In this document: positions 40,352-47,779 of the stretch, in pieces | Layout of the letters: the number at the start of each line of letters is the position of its first letter | Position numbering within the stretch: position 1 is the first letter of the stretch | Source of the DNA: Prevotella sp. CAG:1092 | GTDB taxonomy: Bacteria > Bacteroidota > Bacteroidia > Bacteroidales > Bacteroidaceae | Length of the DNA stretch: 47,779 nucleotides | Assembly (NCBI GenBank): GCA_000436915.1 | Contig: HF994194.1 | Coordinates: forward strand, 58,832 to 106,610 | Direction: 5' to 3' | The notes under the pieces: generated by a model | What the model was told of the DNA's origin: nothing | Seen by the model: only the letters and a program-made list of their open reading frames with translations | The model's database searches: none | Translations under genes and position numbers: made by a program

Positions 40352-40894
40352 ATGAAATACCTATATTTTGATAATGTAAGCGGTTCTTGGGACAGCGCAT
40401 ATGTCGTAGCTAACGATTTGGTTTTGGCGAAGAAGTACTTGTTCAACTGCGCTGTATCTGAGATTGAAGGTGGTAATGATTATTTTGATGATATGAAGTT
40501 TTCGAAATACATTCATGCTCTTGAAGAACAACGTAAAGACCATAATAAAGAATTCGTTAGACCATATCACGATGTCAAGGAATTTGTCGAAGCGTTGGAT
40601 AATGGTGAAATCACCGAAGACGAAGTACTAAATGTCGTTGTTCCGAAAATTCACGCTGATGTTGAAAAATATTGGAAAGCGTATTGCAACGGTTTAGAAA
40701 TTTGGTTTGAAGAATCTGAATTTGACGAAGACTATTCAATCGCTAAATACACCGATAACGATGATTATAAGGTCGTTAATGAAGATGATATCAAGAAATC
40801 CACACTTAAAGGATTAAGTGTGGATACGATTGAAGACGAATACCAATTATTCAGAAGAAAATACAACATTCTTGATACCTTCACTGATAATTAA
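40352..40894 (+). CDS. Hypothetical acidic protein
   Basis: This 180-aa protein, MKYLYFDNVSGSWDSAYVVA, is rich in Asp/Glu and aromatics, without known motifs. Acidity could indicate a DNA-mimic or substrate/adaptor function near the protease, but this is a guess. Confidence 0.6.
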   Translation: MKYLYFDNVSGSWDSAYVVANDLVLAKKYLFNCAVSEIEGGNDYFDDMKFSKYIHALEEQRKDHNKEFVRPYHDVKEFVEALDNGEITEDEVLNVVVPKIHADVEKYWKAYCNGLEIWFEESEFDEDYSIAKYTDNDDYKVVNEDDIKKSTLKGLSVDTIEDEYQLFRRKYNILDTFTDN

Positions 40895-41096
40895 CGTAAT
40901 ATAATATGCATTGATAGCATCGAATTAACACTTGTGGAGAATCCGACGGTGGATAATTCAAATCAGGGATGATTTGTCAAAAAAGCCGTGGCTCACCAAA
41001 ACAATATTGACAATTTGTCAGTTCTATCTATATGGCATACTTTATGCTTATTATTAGTCGACATTTTAAAGAAATAATTTTTTAAAAATATAATAT
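40895..41096 (+). other. 202-nt non-coding gap with a possible small RNA
   Basis: No ORF is evident. It contains GACAATTTGTC and ATTTGTCAAAA...TTGACAAT pairing possibilities (about 40970-41020) and an A/T-rich leader before the next gene. The role is unknown. Confidence 0.3.
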
Positions 41097-41753
41097 ATGA
41101 CAAAAGACTTTTTTGGAACGATATTCGGCAAGGATATCTTAAATGATGAATTTTTCGACACTGTGGATAATATACTAAAGAACACACAATCGACTTTTCA
41201 TACTATTAGAGAAGAATATCAAAATGGTGAACTTGTTTCTAAGGATGAAGAAAAATATGAAAATGGCAAGAAGACATTAAATATTCATCAGTCGGCAATT
41301 GATGGAGAAAAACCTCATTGTTGTAATAAGGTTTGCTGTGATAAAGACACATGTAAATGCAAGGACTCGGAATCACCATCAGCAGATATTCTTACAGATA
41401 AAACAACTACATCGGAACTTGACGAAAGTGTTAAGGCAAGAATTACAAGCCTTTCGGAATTTGAGGGTGATATATATGCTGCAAATCATGATTTCGATTT
41501 TATAAATAACGCTACATCTCTAAATGATGCCGACAAGAAACTGTCAGAGGCAAACAAAAATGTTTCAGAAGATTTGGGCACCGAATATTCTAAAGCCGTT
41601 ATTGCACAGGCAAATAAGATAAAAGAACTGTACGAAAGTCTCTCAAAGAGATATTCAGAGTTGTTAGCCGAAAACGAAGAATTGAAGGGACAACTAAACA
41701 CAGCGAAAGAGAAACTAACTGAGATTAACAAAATATGTGAGTCGAATAAATAA
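41097..41753 (+). CDS. Cys-cluster protein with C-terminal coiled coil
   Basis: This 218-aa protein has a helical N-terminus (MTKDFFGTIFGKDILNDEFF), a compact Cys cluster CCNKVCCDKDTCKC near residue 75 likely to bind zinc or another metal, and a long C-terminal coiled coil (about 160-215). It immediately precedes dnaK, so a co-chaperone or adaptor role is plausible but not shown. Confidence 0.6.
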   Translation: MTKDFFGTIFGKDILNDEFFDTVDNILKNTQSTFHTIREEYQNGELVSKDEEKYENGKKTLNIHQSAIDGEKPHCCNKVCCDKDTCKCKDSESPSADILTDKTTTSELDESVKARITSLSEFEGDIYAANHDFDFINNATSLNDADKKLSEANKNVSEDLGTEYSKAVIAQANKIKELYESLSKRYSELLAENEELKGQLNTAKEKLTEINKICESNK

Positions 41754-41788
41754 AGACTCTTTTAAAATCTAAAGTAAATAATCGAGGG

Positions 41789-41819
41789 TACGGTGTGTAT
41801 TAAATTGATACATACCGTA
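41789..41819 (+). promoter_or_regulatory. Stable hairpin upstream of dnaK
   Basis: A 12-bp stem TACGGTGTGTAT / ATACATACCGTA (one G-U) with loop TAAATTG lies 24 nt before dnaK. It lacks a long T tract, so it could be a terminator, an RNA thermometer-like element or a CIRCE-like operator. Confidence 0.55.
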
Positions 41820-41842
41820 TTCTTATAAAAGAAGAATTAAAA

Positions 41843-43786
41843 ATGGGAAGAAAAGCTATAGGTTTAGATTTAGGCAGCACACTTTCGGAAGTTGCCGTTA
41901 TTGAGAATGGTAAAACCGTCGTAATAACTAATGAAGAAGGTAGTAAGACAACACCGTCCGTAGTATATATTAAAGAAGGTGAACGTAAAATAGGAGGCCC
42001 GGCGAAGCGTCAAATGCTTACGATGCCAAAAAATACAATAAATCTAATAAAGAGATTCATGGGAGCATCCTATGAAGAAAGTAGTGATGCAATCAAACAC
42101 GTTAGATATAATATTGTTAACGAAAACAATAAACCGTATGTAGATGTTAACGGTAAGAATTTTTCGGCCGAAGAAATTTCATCAATGATTATCGGTAAAA
42201 TGAAAAAAGTTGCTGAAGACTATCTCGGTGAAGAAGTTAAAGACGCTGTTATAACAGTACCTGCATTCTTCTCCGATGCAGCAAAGTCGGCAACAAAATT
42301 AGCAGGTGAATTAGCTGGTCTGAATGTATTGCGAATTATTGCTGAACCTACGGCTGCAATACTATCATCCAATATTGATATGAAGAAAGATGGCAAATAT
42401 ATGGTTGCTGATATTGGTGGTTCGACGACAGACTTCTCCATCGCTGATATCTCTGATAACGTCGTTGAGATTCTTGCAAGTTATGGCGATGTATATCTTG
42501 GTGGTAGTGATATAGATAATGCGATTGCACGACATATAGTTGAACAATTTAAAGAAGACAATGGTATCGATTTGACAAATGATACTATGGCAATGTCCCG
42601 TATCGTAGAGGCCGCAGAGAAGGCAAAAATCGAATTATCAAGTTCGACATCGACGGATATTAATCTACCGTATATCACGGCAAAGGACGGACAACCTTTA
42701 CATTTGACAACTGAACTTAATCGTGCAACCTTCGAAAAAATTATTCGACCATTCGTTGACCGTCTATTAAAGTGCAGTCGAGAGTCCTTGAACAAATCGA
42801 AATTAGATGCTAATGAATTGAATGGTATTCTTTTGATTGGAGGTTCTTGTCGTATCCCATTGATACAAGAGTCATTAGAGAAAGAGTTTAATGTTAAACT
42901 GATCAAGAGTTCTAATTTGGATCTCGCTGTTGCTGAAGGTGCAGCAATACAAGCAAATATCCTTAACGGAGATACATCAAATGATATTTTATTATTGGAT
43001 GTTACACCTTTAAGTCTTGGAATTGAGACTGAAGGAGGCATTTTCACCAAGATAATTGAAGAGAATACTACAATACCGTGTAAGCGTACACAGATATTCA
43101 GTACTGCCGTCGATAACCAGCCATCCGTCACATTAAGAGTATTGAATGGTGTAAGGCCTTTGGCAAAAGACAATAAAGAAATCGGGATGTTTAACCTTGA
43201 CGGTATAGCACCTGCAAAACGTGGTGTACCACAAATAGAAGTCACTTTCGATGTTGATGCCAATTCAATCTTAACTGTTACTGCCGTCGATAAGGCAACA
43301 GGTAAAGAACAGCATATTACTATTGAAAACAGTAACACCCTTTCACAGACTGAAATTGAAAGAATTAAAGCTGAAGCAAAACAGCACGAAAAGGACGATG
43401 AACGGATTAAACAAGACCTTGAAAGGGCAAATAAATGTGACGGATTAATATATCAGACCGAGCATCTGATGGAATCCTTTAAGGATAACGACTCGATGAC
43501 GGAAGATGATAAGAGCTTCTTTAACGAAAAGATTGAAAGACTAAAAGAAATGAAGAAAGATAAGAATTTCGACGAACTCGACAATCTTAATGAAGAAGTA
43601 ACGAAACGTTGGAACGATGTAAGTGCAAGGGCATACGGTCAAAATTCGTCATCTAATAATCCGTTTACCTATACGAAGAATTCCAATGATATCTTTAACC
43701 AAATGTTTGGTAACTTTAGTACCGAGGCTACTAATAAACCCAAGAACACAGAGTCATCCGATGGTGATTTCGAAGAAGTTAAATAA
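41843..43786 (+). CDS. dnaK: Hsp70 chaperone DnaK
   Basis: This 647-aa full-length Hsp70 has an N-terminal ATPase domain (about 1-380; GLDLGSTLSEVAV, GEEVKDAVITVPAFFSDA, IAEPTAAI, VADIGGSTTDFS) and a substrate-binding domain (about 390-600; LLLDVTPLSLGIETEGGIFT), ending in EEVK. The usual GTTNS is changed to GSTLS. It binds unfolded proteins with DnaJ encoded next door; no GrpE is seen, so host GrpE may serve. Confidence 0.96.
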   Translation: MGRKAIGLDLGSTLSEVAVIENGKTVVITNEEGSKTTPSVVYIKEGERKIGGPAKRQMLTMPKNTINLIKRFMGASYEESSDAIKHVRYNIVNENNKPYVDVNGKNFSAEEISSMIIGKMKKVAEDYLGEEVKDAVITVPAFFSDAAKSATKLAGELAGLNVLRIIAEPTAAILSSNIDMKKDGKYMVADIGGSTTDFSIADISDNVVEILASYGDVYLGGSDIDNAIARHIVEQFKEDNGIDLTNDTMAMSRIVEAAEKAKIELSSSTSTDINLPYITAKDGQPLHLTTELNRATFEKIIRPFVDRLLKCSRESLNKSKLDANELNGILLIGGSCRIPLIQESLEKEFNVKLIKSSNLDLAVAEGAAIQANILNGDTSNDILLLDVTPLSLGIETEGGIFTKIIEENTTIPCKRTQIFSTAVDNQPSVTLRVLNGVRPLAKDNKEIGMFNLDGIAPAKRGVPQIEVTFDVDANSILTVTAVDKATGKEQHITIENSNTLSQTEIERIKAEAKQHEKDDERIKQDLERANKCDGLIYQTEHLMESFKDNDSMTEDDKSFFNEKIERLKEMKKDKNFDELDNLNEEVTKRWNDVSARAYGQNSSSNNPFTYTKNSNDIFNQMFGNFSTEATNKPKNTESSDGDFEEVK

Positions 43787-43850
43787 AAATGACATTTGTT
43801 TGTAAAGTAACGGTTCGAGAGTATGATTTAATGACTGTATAATATAATTT

Positions 43851-43890
43851 AATAAGGACACCTTCGGATGTCCTTATTATCTTTTAAAGC
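43851..43890 (+). terminator. Rho-independent terminator after dnaK
   Basis: A 10-bp stem AATAAGGACA / TGTCCTTATT with a TTCG-containing loop is followed by ATCTTTT. Confidence 0.85.
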
Positions 43891-43915
43891 AGTTAACATT
43901 TTTTAAACGTTATAA

Positions 43916-43947
43916 TTTGGCGAAATGATGAATATATAATAATTTTG
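43916..43947 (+). promoter_or_regulatory. Bacteroidetes-type promoter for the dnaJ operon
   Basis: TTTGG at 43916 and TAATTTTG at 43940-43947 with a 20-nt gap, 30 nt before dnaJ. It probably drives dnaJ through the second sigma gene. Confidence 0.8.
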
Positions 43948-43976
43948 CATTATCATTAATAAAGAGACCGACTATT

Positions 43977-45095
43977 ATGAAAAAGGACTATTATGAAATC
44001 TTAGGTCTTTCTAATTCTGATAAAAGGCTACAAGGTGAAGACTTCACTAAAGTATTGAAAAAAGCATACAGGAAATTATGTTTAAAATATCATCCTGATA
44101 AATTGACGAATGAAAGTGCCGAAAAAAGAAAGGAATCGGAAGACAAATTCAAAGAAATAACGGAAGCGTATTCGATACTTAGCGACGAGAATAAACGTAA
44201 AAAGTACGATACGTTCGGTACGGTCGACAATAACTATAGCGATTTCGGAAACGATATTGATATCGATATTGATGAAATTTTTAGTCATTTTGGAGGCTTT
44301 GACCGTTTTGAAAGACCTTTTAACTATAGTAAGAAGAATAAGGTCGAAAGAGGTGATGACAAGAAAATAAGGGTATCATTAACTTTACAAGAATTATACC
44401 AGGGTGGAAAGAAAGAGATTACATTCCATTTAAATCGACCTTGTACTTATTGTGGTGGTAGTGGAATCGGCCAAAATGGTAAGTATGCCGATTGTCAATA
44501 TTGTAAAGGGCAAGGTTATGTTGTAAATATCCATCGTAATGTGATTGGAATGACACAAGAGATACACCAATGTCCTCATTGTGGCGGTAGTGGTAAAACC
44601 ATAGTTAACGGCTGTCCTCATTGTGGTAGTAGCGGAATAATGGATAAGGCCGTCACAATGACAATAAATATACCTTACGTCACCGACTGTAATAAAACAT
44701 TGATTAAAAGAGGTGGCGGTAACGCAGGAAAACATAACGGTATTAATGGAGACTTGTATCTTACCTATAATTTAGTTAACGATGAGAAGAATGGTTTCTA
44801 TCTAAGTCGTGAGAATCCCTATGATATAATTACAAGCCGAACCATCAATATAGTTGACTGCCTGATTGGATGTAAAGATAACTTACGCCATATCGACGGT
44901 ACTCTAATTGAATATGATATCAAGCCTTGTACTAACGGGGGCGAATACATTACAATTAAAGGTAAAGGTCTACCGATACCTAATGGTAAACGAGGTGATT
45001 TGAAAGTTCTGATAAATGCCAAGATGCCTAATAAATTATCGAAAGAAGACATTAAGTTATTAAATAAGTTAAAAAAATCTACAAATTTTAATTAA
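43977..45095 (+). CDS. dnaJ: Co-chaperone DnaJ
   Basis: This 372-aa type I DnaJ has a J-domain (about 1-75) with HPDK near residue 39, a weak Gly/Phe region and four zinc-finger repeats CTYCGGSG, CQYCKGQG, CPHCGGSG and CPHCGSSG (about 155-220), then the client-binding beta domains. It stimulates DnaK ATPase. The J-domain has a short insertion (SDKRLQGEDFTK). It starts an operon whose next genes are 2 nt apart or overlap. Confidence 0.95.
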   Translation: MKKDYYEILGLSNSDKRLQGEDFTKVLKKAYRKLCLKYHPDKLTNESAEKRKESEDKFKEITEAYSILSDENKRKKYDTFGTVDNNYSDFGNDIDIDIDEIFSHFGGFDRFERPFNYSKKNKVERGDDKKIRVSLTLQELYQGGKKEITFHLNRPCTYCGGSGIGQNGKYADCQYCKGQGYVVNIHRNVIGMTQEIHQCPHCGGSGKTIVNGCPHCGSSGIMDKAVTMTINIPYVTDCNKTLIKRGGGNAGKHNGINGDLYLTYNLVNDEKNGFYLSRENPYDIITSRTINIVDCLIGCKDNLRHIDGTLIEYDIKPCTNGGEYITIKGKGLPIPNGKRGDLKVLINAKMPNKLSKEDIKLLNKLKKSTNFN

Positions 45096-45097
45096 AC

Positions 45098-45550
45098 ATG
45101 ATTTACAGTGCAGGAATTATCCCTTACAGAATAAATGCTGAAGGTGAAATGGAATTCTTTGTTGGACACCCGGGTGGTAATCACTGGAATAGTCGTAATT
45201 TATGGATGTTTTTAAAAGGACAGGTCGAAGACAATGAGAACTGGCGAACAACCGCAATCCGTGAATTCCAAGAAGAGACAAATCTGACACTGCCTGAAGA
45301 AGTACTTAACAATTTGATACCTCTGGGTAGTGTTTTACAGAACAGTCATAAGACAACGATAGCATTCGGATTATATTATCCCGATATTGATCCGAATAAC
45401 TGTGTATCCAATATGGCAGACGATGGTAGTTGCCGTGAAATCGATGACTATCAATGGATGACATATGATAAACTAAAAGATGTGACTCATCGCACCCATA
45501 TAGGGTTTTATGAACAATTAATGTCGATGAATAATGCTGAAAATTATTAA
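45098..45550 (+). CDS. Nudix hydrolase
   Basis: This 150-aa protein has a full Nudix box GQVEDNENWRTTAIREFQEE near residue 46 (Gx5Ex7REx2EE), so it should hydrolyse nucleoside diphosphate compounds such as oxidised dNTPs, NADH, ADP-ribose or alarmones. The KGQVE context resembles diadenosine/ADP-ribose type enzymes. Its end overlaps the macro-domain gene by 17 nt, suggesting joint action on ADP-ribose-type molecules. Confidence 0.88.
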   Translation: MIYSAGIIPYRINAEGEMEFFVGHPGGNHWNSRNLWMFLKGQVEDNENWRTTAIREFQEETNLTLPEEVLNNLIPLGSVLQNSHKTTIAFGLYYPDIDPNNCVSNMADDGSCREIDDYQWMTYDKLKDVTHRTHIGFYEQLMSMNNAENY

Positions 45551-46145
45551 AGATATTGACCCGATTAATATTACGGATGAATATGATGTTTTATTGATAG
45601 GAACTTCGATAGCCTGCTCATTGACGAGTGGTTTACAAGGTAAAATAGCAAATAAATATCCGTATGTTGACGAAGCAAACAATAAATTGCCTTATCGTGA
45701 TAACCGAAGATTGGGAAAGCGTCTGACCTTAAAAGAAGATGGCAAACCAATAATATCATTATTGTTTATCTGTAAATTTATGGATAAAAGATACGTTACG
45801 GTAGACTACGAAGCTTTAGAAAATTGTCTTGCAACTGCCAATGTCGAATTTAAGGGTAAAAAAGTCTTAACGACAGTCTTAGGCGGTACAAGAGTCGATG
45901 GTAATGGCGACAAGCAGAAATGTCTTGACATCTTGGAAAAGACGACCAAGGATATGGACGTTGATGTATATGACTACGAACAGATGACAAGACAAGAAGA
46001 AGTTAAAAAATTATATCGTCAGCTAACGACATATTGGATAAAGAACAAATTAAGTCCGTCAAAAAAAGAAAGCATTGAAGCTCGTCTTAAAATATGTAAA
46101 GAAAATTTTGTTAATACAATCAGTTACGATGGGAAAATTTATTAA
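45534..46145 (+). CDS. Macro-domain (ADP-ribose-binding) protein
   Basis: This 203-aa protein shows a macro-like fold: VLLIGTSIACSLTSGLQGKI near residue 19, DNRRLGKRLTL near 56 and KVLTTVLGGTRVDGNGDKQK near 108, a pattern known in T4-like phage macro proteins. It may bind or remove ADP-ribose from proteins or nucleic acids, countering host ADP-ribosylation defence. It overlaps both neighbouring genes. Confidence 0.7.
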   Translation: MLKIIKDIDPINITDEYDVLLIGTSIACSLTSGLQGKIANKYPYVDEANNKLPYRDNRRLGKRLTLKEDGKPIISLLFICKFMDKRYVTVDYEALENCLATANVEFKGKKVLTTVLGGTRVDGNGDKQKCLDILEKTTKDMDVDVYDYEQMTRQEEVKKLYRQLTTYWIKNKLSPSKKESIEARLKICKENFVNTISYDGKIY

Positions 46146-46671
46146 TAAGTCTTTTAATTATCGTTTAAATGACGATATTGTTAATTATGACAAAGTACGT
46201 CTGATATATAAGGAGCACAGTTCAGAAGAAGGCCCGAATGACTTTAATAAGGTCGTTTCATTATCAGATGCAAAAAAGATTTCGGAAAAAATGTCACTCG
46301 ATTTGATAGAGATTAATAACAAGACGACCCCACCACTTATTAGGCTATGTGATTATTCAAAATTTCTATGGGAGCAAAAGAAGAAAGAAAAAACTAAAAA
46401 CAGAAACAGTATTTCGATAAAAGAAATACAGTTAAAGGCGAATATCGCCGATAACGACCTGGAGACGAAGGCCAAGGCAGCACTTAAGTTTCTAAATAGC
46501 GGACATAAAGTTAAAGTCGTTCTTACGCTAAAAGGACGAGAGATGTCACGTAAGGAGTATTCCAAGGAGTCTTTTTATAAATTTTTATCTATCGTCGGCG
46601 AAGATGTTTTATTCGAAATGAAACCAAAAGATGAAGGTAATAAGACGTTTGCAATAATAAAAAAGAAATAA
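46129..46671 (+). CDS. infC: Translation initiation factor IF-3 homologue
   Basis: I choose the ATG at 46129 (MGKFINKSFNYRLNDDI), overlapping the macro gene, giving 180 aa as in bacterial IF-3. The N-terminal domain has VRLIYKEHSSEEGPNDF and SLSDAKKISEKMSLDLIEIN; the linker is CDYSKFLWEQKKKEK; the C-terminal domain has IKEIQLKANIADNDLETK and HKVKVVLTLKGREMS. It would bind the 30S subunit and may bias initiation toward phage mRNAs. Confidence 0.92.
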   Translation: MGKFINKSFNYRLNDDIVNYDKVRLIYKEHSSEEGPNDFNKVVSLSDAKKISEKMSLDLIEINNKTTPPLIRLCDYSKFLWEQKKKEKTKNRNSISIKEIQLKANIADNDLETKAKAALKFLNSGHKVKVVLTLKGREMSRKEYSKESFYKFLSIVGEDVLFEMKPKDEGNKTFAIIKKK

Positions 46672-46676
46672 TTGTG

Positions 46677-47543
46677 ATGATAATCGATTGTAAAAACACC
46701 GACAGTCAATATATTAACCGTACTGAGGTCGTTGAAGCATATTTAAGAGACATTAGAGGATTTAATGTATTAACACCACAAGAACAAAAAGATCTTTTAA
46801 CACAATCTCATAGTAAAGATAAAAAAATTAGGCAGTCGGCGATAAATAAACTTGTCGAGACGAATCAAAGATTTATCGTTTCGTTTGCAAAAAAATGGTC
46901 AAATGGTAATAACCTGTTAGACATTATAAACGAAGCCAATATGGGGTTAATTGAAGCTATTGATAAGTTCGACGTGAACAGCGATAACAATTTTCTGACA
47001 TATGCCGTGTGGTGGATTAGGAAATACGTTAATGAATACCGTAACGATTATGATACTATTGTCAAACGTCCAAACGCTCATCGATATAATCTTTACGTAC
47101 CGAAGGCACGACGGCAATTCATAACACAGCATCATCGTGAACCGACATTAGAAGAATTGAGAACGATATTAAAAGAAAAATATGATTTCAATGTTATTGC
47201 TTTAAGCGATCTTGAAGGGGTACGTCCTTATATGATAGATACTAGGCAAGACGAAGACGATATTAATGGTTCGACCGAAACCGATTCATTATTTAATGAG
47301 TATACGGCGACTAACAATGTTAGTCAGGACATCAACGATAATTACATTACGGATTTTGTTAACTTCCTGATGGAAAAATTATCTGAGAAAGAACAGATGG
47401 TCATTAGAAAAAATTACGGTATCGGTTGCGAAGAAGAAAGTATCGACCGAATCGCTGAAGAATTAGGAACGTCACGACATAAGGTTCAACAGATAATAAA
47501 AAAATCACATAAAAAACTACAAAAATATGAAAATTTCAATTAA
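46677..47543 (+). CDS. RNA polymerase sig70-family sigma factor (second)
   Basis: I choose the ATG at 46677 rather than the GTG just before. The 288-aa protein has region 1.2 (EAYLRDIRGFNVLTPQE), region 2 (about 60-115, NNFLTYAVWWIRKYVNEYR), region 3 (about 125-190) and region 4 (about 225-288, IDRIAEELGTSRHKVQQI). It is more complete than the sigma at 4647 and closes the dnaJ operon, coupling late transcription to the chaperone and translation genes. Confidence 0.92.
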   Translation: MIIDCKNTDSQYINRTEVVEAYLRDIRGFNVLTPQEQKDLLTQSHSKDKKIRQSAINKLVETNQRFIVSFAKKWSNGNNLLDIINEANMGLIEAIDKFDVNSDNNFLTYAVWWIRKYVNEYRNDYDTIVKRPNAHRYNLYVPKARRQFITQHHREPTLEELRTILKEKYDFNVIALSDLEGVRPYMIDTRQDEDDINGSTETDSLFNEYTATNNVSQDINDNYITDFVNFLMEKLSEKEQMVIRKNYGIGCEEESIDRIAEELGTSRHKVQQIIKKSHKKLQKYENFN

Positions 47544-47779
47544 TTTAACCGACGAACATATTAAGTTGATTAAGAATCTTCGTTATATAAAATTCGACGA
47601 TAATCGATATGGGGTTGATAATTATGCACCTTGGGCATATGGGGGTAGTTCAATATTCGAAGACATGGCATTGATTCTTGGTTTCGGTGATAAAATCATA
47701 CCCGAGACGAGAGAAAGTCCATTCGGTGCTATTTGTGAAGAAACGACCCAAAGACATCTTGAAGAATTAGACGCATTTT
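47527..47779 (+). CDS. Hypothetical protein, incomplete at the window end
   Basis: ATG at 47527 overlaps the sigma gene end by 17 nt; 84 codons are visible (MKISINLTDEHIKLIKNLRY ... APWAYGGSSIFEDMALILGF). No family recognised. The rest lies beyond the window. Confidence 0.65.
   Translation, partial: MKISINLTDEHIKLIKNLRYIKFDDNRYGVDNYAPWAYGGSSIFEDMALILGFGDKIIPETRESPFGAICEETTQRHLEELDAF

Noticed and set aside
1..47779. Recoded stop codon (as in Lak-type phages)
   Set aside because: TAA, TAG and TGA all end well-supported genes, such as TAG at 29586 and 35415 and TGA at 15833 and 22022.
1..47779. CRISPR array
   Set aside because: Repeats found are structured RNAs or tRNAs with irregular spacing and diverged sequence; none forms regular repeat-spacer units.

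Overview
The window looks like part of a large (probably jumbo) tailed phage, or a prophage-like element, of a Bacteroidetes host. It is AT-rich, almost all genes are short-spaced, and genes have no Shine-Dalgarno-like leaders. Several intergenic regions carry the Bacteroidetes promoter pattern TTTG-N20-TAnnTTTG. TAA, TAG and TGA are all used as stops, so the code is standard. No integrase, rRNA or core metabolic gene is visible. Phage hallmarks are a primase, an SbcC/gp46-like ATPase, a GH108-type endolysin, two sigma factors, tail/receptor-type proteins and a large tRNA array.

Layout. 0.1-6.2 kb: primase, endolysin (minus strand), SbcC-like ATPase, first sigma factor and small acidic proteins. 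6.3-11.5 kb: phage proteins of unknown function interrupted by a TnpB element, then a membrane/lysis-like pair. 11.6-19.1 kb: tail-fibre-like genes with lectin-like C-termini, two of them broken by single-base frame changes, among small membrane and hypothetical genes. 19.1-22.0 kb: DNA methyltransferase, ClpP, a ferritin-like protein and a PI-PLC-like protein. 22.0-23.4 kb: a GC-richer IS605-type TnpB element. 23.4-31.2 kb: an accessory stretch of different codon usage containing a truncated Dam, a methyltransferase with an in-frame stop, a Ro60 (TROVE + vWA) gene, an intact methyltransferase, DHFR and another methyltransferase fragment. 31.3-36.9 kb: about 20 tRNA or tRNA-like genes mixed with repeated structured RNAs and a group I intron. 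37-47.8 kb: a DUF1848-like protein, a ClpB-type AAA+/FtsH-type peptidase fusion, a Cys-rich protein, DnaK, DnaJ, Nudix, macro domain, translation factor IF-3 and a second sigma factor.

Main discovery. A structured RNA occurs seven times: P1 (6-8 bp), a TAGTGGT-like strand, P2 (7 bp), TTACTTCG, a variable insert, P2', a 9-10 nt strand ending TTTTTCT or similar, and P1'. P1 and P2 differ in sequence between copies but keep their pairing. One copy lies directly between a strong promoter and the Ro60 gene. The other six lie in the tRNA array, four of them 5-8 nt upstream of a tRNA or interrupted tRNA. Two copies enclose a tRNA-like domain. Because bacterial Ro60 proteins work with Y RNAs, some of which (YrlA) carry tRNA-like domains, I infer that these are a phage family of Y-like RNAs forming a phage Ro60 RNP system. 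The repeated structure is read directly from the sequence. The link to Ro60 is inference.

How the parts may work together. The sigma factors redirect host transcription. The tRNAs, IF-3, DnaK/DnaJ, ClpP and the AAA+/M41 fusion would sustain translation and protein quality control. The Nudix and macro proteins would act on nucleotide or ADP-ribose signals. The Ro60/RNA set could handle RNA decay or tRNA quality. Methyltransferases, intact and decayed, suggest an ongoing contest with host restriction.
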